From contig NZ_CP028414.1 of NCBI RefSeq assembly GCF_000148585.2, positions 1,479,501 through 1,543,500 of the forward strand: a stretch of DNA of 64,000 nucleotides, read 5' to 3'. The translations under genes and the position numbers were made by a program. How positions within the stretch are numbered: position 1 is the stretch's first letter; the number at the start of each line of letters is the position of its first letter. Below the pieces are notes generated by a model. The model was not told where the DNA came from. It searched no databases and saw only the letters and a program-made list of their open reading frames with translations. This DNA is from Streptococcus mitis NCTC 12261 (GTDB lineage: Bacteria > Bacillota > Bacilli > Lactobacillales > Streptococcaceae). Positions 60,600-64,000 of this stretch are shown here, piece by piece.

Positions 60600-61595
60600 T
60601 CATCTTTTCTTATCGACAAAATTCTGTATTCTTTTCAAAAAAATTACAATGATATATAGTTTACTTTTCAAAAAAATACGTATAAGAATGTGTAATTTAG
60701 AAGGAGAACTATTTATTAGAGAATTTATATCGTCAATTCTACATAACTTGCCAATCTTTTTTTTCTGAGTCTCTATAGACATATTTTGTAGCACTATGTT
60801 CTGTATGTTACTCATTAAAATTCTTGATTTTAATGTATCGATAAATGACTTATCAAAAATATTCCATTTGTTTAATAAGTATTCAATCTGTGATAACTCC
60901 TCTAACTGGTATGTAACTCGATTTGAATTGTAACTCCCCATTGCAGAATTCATTCTACCTGATATGTACACATAGTAACACTCTGTGGACAGTAAAATAT
61001 TTTCAACAAAATCGTATACCCTCAGGTTAAATCGTACATCCTCACCTAGTTCATACTTTAAAAAATACAAATTATTGTCTATTAGAAAATCTCTTCGGTA
61101 AATCTTATTCCATACTGTATACATCATATCTGTTAAAACTAATTCTTTAAAAGAAGTTATAAAATTAGTTTTATCTAACAAGACATTATTCGGTAAAATT
61201 TTGGGATTTCTCTTCAATTCAATAAGATCTTTTTCTATTGAATTATAATAACTAAACACCAGCAAATCAACCTTATCATGAAGCTTCTCTTCAAAATCAG
61301 AGAATAGATTACCAATTAAATAATCATCCGCATCAACAAAATATATGAATTCTCCTCTTGCTTTTGATAATCCAAAATTACGGGCAAAACCAACACCGTG
61401 GTTTTCAATGTGATAGACTGAGATATTAGGATACTTGTTAGCATAAGTATCACAAATATGAGGACTATTATCTGTAGATCCATTCTCGATCACTATAATC
61501 TCCAAGTCCTCATAATTCTGAAAAATAACACTTTGTAAACAACGATCTATATATTTCTCAACATTATAAACTGGAATAACAACTGAGTATTTCAA
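60600..61595 (-). CDS. Family 2 glycosyltransferase
   Basis: 331 residues. The GT2 GT-A domain covers about 1-220: YSVVIPVYNVEKYIDRCL, ENGSTDNS, the metal-binding YFVDADDYL, then ELGEDVRF with the catalytic-region acidic residue. The initiation codon is TTG (61593-61595), well spaced from GGAG. It adds one sugar of the repeat unit; donor and acceptor are unknown. It resembles the next GT2 in its first 100 residues. Confidence 0.88.
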   Translation of the reverse strand: MKYSVVIPVYNVEKYIDRCLQSVIFQNYEDLEIIVIENGSTDNSPHICDTYANKYPNISVYHIENHGVGFARNFGLSKARGEFIYFVDADDYLIGNLFSDFEEKLHDKVDLLVFSYYNSIEKDLIELKRNPKILPNNVLLDKTNFITSFKELVLTDMMYTVWNKIYRRDFLIDNNLYFLKYELGEDVRFNLRVYDFVENILLSTECYYVYISGRMNSAMGSYNSNRVTYQLEELSQIEYLLNKWNIFDKSFIDTLKSRILMSNIQNIVLQNMSIETQKKKIGKLCRIDDINSLINSSPSKLHILIRIFLKSKLYIIVIFLKRIQNFVDKKR

Positions 61596-61614
61596 ACTAA
61601 ACTCCTACATCATA

Positions 61615-62589
61615 TCAGAAAATGTTTTGAATACTGAATGCAAATTTTAACACTTTAAGTCTAAACAGTATATATTTTAACTTATTTGGTTGATCTTTCA
61701 TTTGAGAAATAAAGACTCTATTTTTTAGTAATTCAAGTTTCACTTCATTAGTGAGTTCTAAATATTTCTTATCCAATTTAGATTTATACAAACTAGCTAA
61801 AATATGGGTTAATCCATTTACATAATAAAGTTTTGAAATTTGAAATTCTTCTTGATTTATTTGCGAACGAACTAAATCCGAATAAAAAACTTCTTTATAA
61901 AATTCAAACATATCTCTAAACTTTTTCTCATTCCATGATTGTGTAATGGAATCAGGGTTATCAATTAGGTAGTGGTAATATTTTTGATTTGTCGCATAAA
62001 CTCTATTAGCTAAGAGAAAAAGCTTATAATTTGTTCCCAAATCTTCATAATATTTCCCTTTGGGAAATAGGATATTATTCTCAATAAAAAGAGATTTCTT
62101 ATATATTTTGTCGTTGGCAAAACCAGTGATGTGACTATGCGTCAACATTTTCACAAAAGCCTCTTTACCTTTATACACTTGATCTGTTTTGGGCTCAGAT
62201 AAAATAATTTCTTCTTCACTTTTTACAAACTCACGGTTGAAAGAAATGATATCAAATTCTCGAGACTCCAACTCTTCTGCTAATTCTACAAAGGTTTGTG
62301 GTTCAATCCAGTCATCTGAATCAGGAAAATAAACATACTCCCCTTTAGCATGTAAAATACCAGTATTACGAGCTTCAGAAAGCCCACTATTTTCTTTGTG
62401 GATAACTGAGATAAAGTCATATTCCTTAACATAATTATCACAAATTTGAGGAGAATTGTCAGTGCTTCCGTCATCAATAAGTAGAATGTCATAACATTTC
62501 CACTCTTGAGACAGTATACTTTCAAGACAACGTTTCAAATATTTTTCGACATTATAAACTGGAATAACGACAGTTAAAAGTGGTTTCAT
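61615..62589 (-). CDS. Family 2 glycosyltransferase
   Basis: 324 residues. LLTVVIPVYNVEKYLKRCLE, DDGSTDNSPQICDNY, NSGLSEARNTGILHAKGE and the DxD-like FPDSDDW define a GT2 domain; KYYEDLGTNYKLF follows. It builds the repeat unit on the lipid carrier at the inner face of the membrane. Sugar specificity is unknown. The ribosome-binding site is weak. Confidence 0.88.
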   Translation of the reverse strand: MKPLLTVVIPVYNVEKYLKRCLESILSQEWKCYDILLIDDGSTDNSPQICDNYVKEYDFISVIHKENSGLSEARNTGILHAKGEYVYFPDSDDWIEPQTFVELAEELESREFDIISFNREFVKSEEEIILSEPKTDQVYKGKEAFVKMLTHSHITGFANDKIYKKSLFIENNILFPKGKYYEDLGTNYKLFLLANRVYATNQKYYHYLIDNPDSITQSWNEKKFRDMFEFYKEVFYSDLVRSQINQEEFQISKLYYVNGLTHILASLYKSKLDKKYLELTNEVKLELLKNRVFISQMKDQPNKLKYILFRLKVLKFAFSIQNIF

Positions 62590-62612
62590 AATTATATTAC
62601 CTAATGTATAGT

Positions 62613-63236
62613 CTATGTTAAATCTTCTCCTCCTTTATTCAACCAAGTTACAACATTAAAATAGCGATGATACGTTTTCAAGTCGATGCCAACGTGTCCT
62701 TGCTTTTCAGCTGATTTGAAATGAACTAGAGAAGGTAAATCACTGTAATTCTTTGAAGAGAAGATAATCTTACTCTTGTAAGGAAGTTTTTCAAACTCCT
62801 TTATCAATTTATAATTACAAGCATCATTATCATTGAACTTGAAATACAAATTATACCAATGAATTCTTTCTAAACGACGGTTCCATTTTTGAGTTAATTT
62901 TTCCTGGTCTACATAATGCAAGAAATGAAGTTCAATATCATCAAGAAGCGCTAAAGGATAAGCTTTATCAAAGTCCTTGATATATTTTGATTTCTTAACA
63001 AATTTCAAGGAGATATTTCCACTCAAATAGTATTTTAAATTCTCGAGCATCTTGATGTTATCAGGAGAAAAGACAAACATCCCTACAAATGGTGTTTGAT
63101 AAGGCAAGCCCAATTCTTGATAAACTTTTCCAGCCCAACAATTATCACAAATGACTGTAAAATTTTTATTCTTGAGTCTTCGTCTAGGAATAAAATTAAT
63201 AATTGGATATACGATTGGTTTTAATTTATTCTTATT
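62613..63236 (-). CDS. DUF1919 polysaccharide protein, start codon not found
   Basis: The frame is open for 207 codons from 63236 to the stop at 62613. Family features begin well upstream of the first usable start: FTVICDNCWAGKVYQE, then LGLPYQTPFVGMFVF, DIELHFLHYV and NRRLERIHWYNLYFKFND, the DUF1919 pattern. Between the upstream stop codons in the 11-bp repeats and the conserved core there is no ATG, GTG or TTG; the first is a TTG at 63113, which would remove the conserved CDNCW motif. The gene is either started at a rare codon, switched off by change in the repeats, or decaying. DUF1919 genes occur in exopolysaccharide loci; the function is unknown. Confidence 0.7.
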   Translation of the reverse strand, partial: NKNKLKPIVYPIINFIPRRRLKNKNFTVICDNCWAGKVYQELGLPYQTPFVGMFVFSPDNIKMLENLKYYLSGNISLKFVKKSKYIKDFDKAYPLALLDDIELHFLHYVDQEKLTQKWNRRLERIHWYNLYFKFNDNDACNYKLIKEFEKLPYKSKIIFSSKNYSDLPSLVHFKSAEKQGHVGIDLKTYHRYFNVVTWLNKGGEDLT

Positions 63237-63264
63237 TTATTCTTATTTTATTCTTAATTTATTC
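63221..63264. repeat. Four tandem 11-bp repeats between the WchF-like and DUF1919 genes
   Basis: Four head-to-tail 11-bp units. Units 1 and 4 are TTAATTTATTC, units 2 and 3 are TTATTTTATTC. The stop codon of the WchF-like gene (63259-63261) lies in unit 4, and the open DUF1919 frame begins at the end of unit 2. Since 11 is not a multiple of three, a change in copy number shifts the spacing and frame between the two genes. Confidence 0.92.
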
Positions 63265-64000
63265 AGTATTCATCTTAGTATTGTATTTCTTATATATCTC
63301 TGAGAAATTCTGAATATAACTCTGTAATGAGAAGAGTTCTTTTTGACGTTGGACAGAGGACTCACCAAATTGCTCTCTCTTCTCGGTATTGTTAGCCAAT
63401 TCTTGAATAGCATTAGACAATTCTACAGGTTGATTTGGTGTGGTGAGAAAGCCGTTTTTACCTTCCTTCACCATTTCACAGACACCGCCATGACGGTAAC
63501 CCACTACAGGTTTACCACAAGCCATTGATTCGAGAACTACAGTTGGTAGAGGATCTGGATTGGTGCTTGGCAAGACAAAGATATCAAACATATTATAGAG
63601 CTCTGTTGTCTGATTATAATAATCGATACGCTTGATTTGTCCGGCCACTGGTGAGTCTGATATTGCCTTTTCCAACTCATCAACACGCCACTCTTCACCT
63701 TCAAAAGCACTCCCTGCCAGAAAAGCTACTGCTTTTAGATTAGCCTTCAAAATTGGAGTCACAGCTTCTAAAAAGTCGCCTTGCCCTTTCCATGCATTCA
63801 CTCGACCAACCATTCCGATAACCAAGGCATCCTGTGCGATACCAAACTGGTCACGAACTGCGCTGGCATCCATTTCATGATAGGCGCCATTGTCAACACC
63901 ATTATAGATGACCTGAACTTGGTCATTTTTTACAAAACGAGACTGCTTCACGTGGTTGGCCACAGCATTTGAAACTGTCACTATCGTATCAGCATAACGT
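63259..64000 (-). CDS. Family 4 glycosyltransferase, WchF-like, N-terminus outside the window
   Basis: The C-terminal 246 codons or so of a GT4 enzyme; the frame stays open to the window edge. It shows IYNGVDN, GMVGRVNAWKGQGDFLEA and the donor-site motif DIFVLPSTNPDPLPTVVLESMACGKPVVG. From memory it resembles pneumococcal WchF, which adds rhamnose to lipid-linked glucose; position ahead of the other transferases and the presence of rmlABCD agree. The stop codon falls inside the 11-bp tandem repeats. Confidence 0.82.
   Translation of the reverse strand, partial: RYADTIVTVSNAVANHVKQSRFVKNDQVQVIYNGVDNGAYHEMDASAVRDQFGIAQDALVIGMVGRVNAWKGQGDFLEAVTPILKANLKAVAFLAGSAFEGEEWRVDELEKAISDSPVAGQIKRIDYYNQTTELYNMFDIFVLPSTNPDPLPTVVLESMACGKPVVGYRHGGVCEMVKEGKNGFLTTPNQPVELSNAIQELANNTEKREQFGESSVQRQKELFSLQSYIQNFSEIYKKYNTKMNTE

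Overview
This window looks like chromosomal DNA of a mitis-group Streptococcus, with S. mitis or a close relative as the best guess. Four lines of evidence support this. It has low-GC Firmicute gene content with strong TTGACA/TATAAT promoters. It carries four pneumococcal-type BOX repeats. A choline-binding surface protein of the CbpJ type is present, and so is the RitR orphan regulator. The gene order matches my recollection of the pneumococcal backbone from gatA/gatB through to aliA and the capsule locus. The species call is an inference, because no database search was possible.

Layout from left to right. 0-5.1 kb: the 3' end of gatA, then gatB, a zinc-type alcohol/butanediol dehydrogenase and efp-yqhY-nusB. 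5.2-15.7 kb, minus strand: the complete type II fatty-acid synthesis cluster fabM-fabT-fabH-acpP-fabK-fabD-fabG-fabF-accB-fabZ-accC-accD-accA, with FabT-type operator sequences. 15.9-19.2 kb: lysC, a DUF956 gene, and serS behind a T-box leader. 19.2-25.8 kb, minus strand: a TDT-family transporter, an AhpD-like protein, a sodium:alanine symporter behind a glycine riboswitch, mutS2, cvpA and zapA. 25.9-30 kb: rnhC, lepB and recD2. 30.2-39.6 kb, minus strand: tig, a liaFSR-alkD envelope-stress operon, the mevalonate operon mvaK1-mvaD-mvaK2-fni, and a choline-binding protein. 39.7-45.9 kb, minus strand: ritR, gnd, mapZ, an rRNA methyltransferase, rnpB, gpsB and ypsA. 46.0-48.8 kb: recU and pbp1a. 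48.9-50.9 kb: aliA on the minus strand.

51.2-64 kb, minus strand, is the distal half of a Wzx/Wzy-type surface polysaccharide locus, the equivalent of the pneumococcal cps site next to aliA. It runs from a WchF-like glycosyltransferase cut by the window edge, through a DUF1919 gene without a visible start codon, two GT2 glycosyltransferases, wzy, wzx, glf, a Stealth-family sugar-phosphate transferase and a Gtf3-like galactofuranosyltransferase, to rmlACBD and a terminator. The enzyme set predicts a repeat unit containing rhamnose, galactofuranose and a phosphodiester-linked sugar. That is the composition of the coaggregation receptor polysaccharides of oral mitis-group streptococci.

Most of the window is core metabolism, envelope synthesis and cell division. 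The points most worth a second look are the DUF1919 gene behind four 11-bp tandem repeats, a PBP1a allele with NTGY where I recall TSQF in susceptible pneumococci, a probably leaderless rnhC mRNA, a dehydrogenase without its structural-zinc cysteines, AlkD riding in the lia operon, and BOX elements placed directly upstream of recD2 and the mevalonate operon. I found no phage, CRISPR array or intact insertion sequence.
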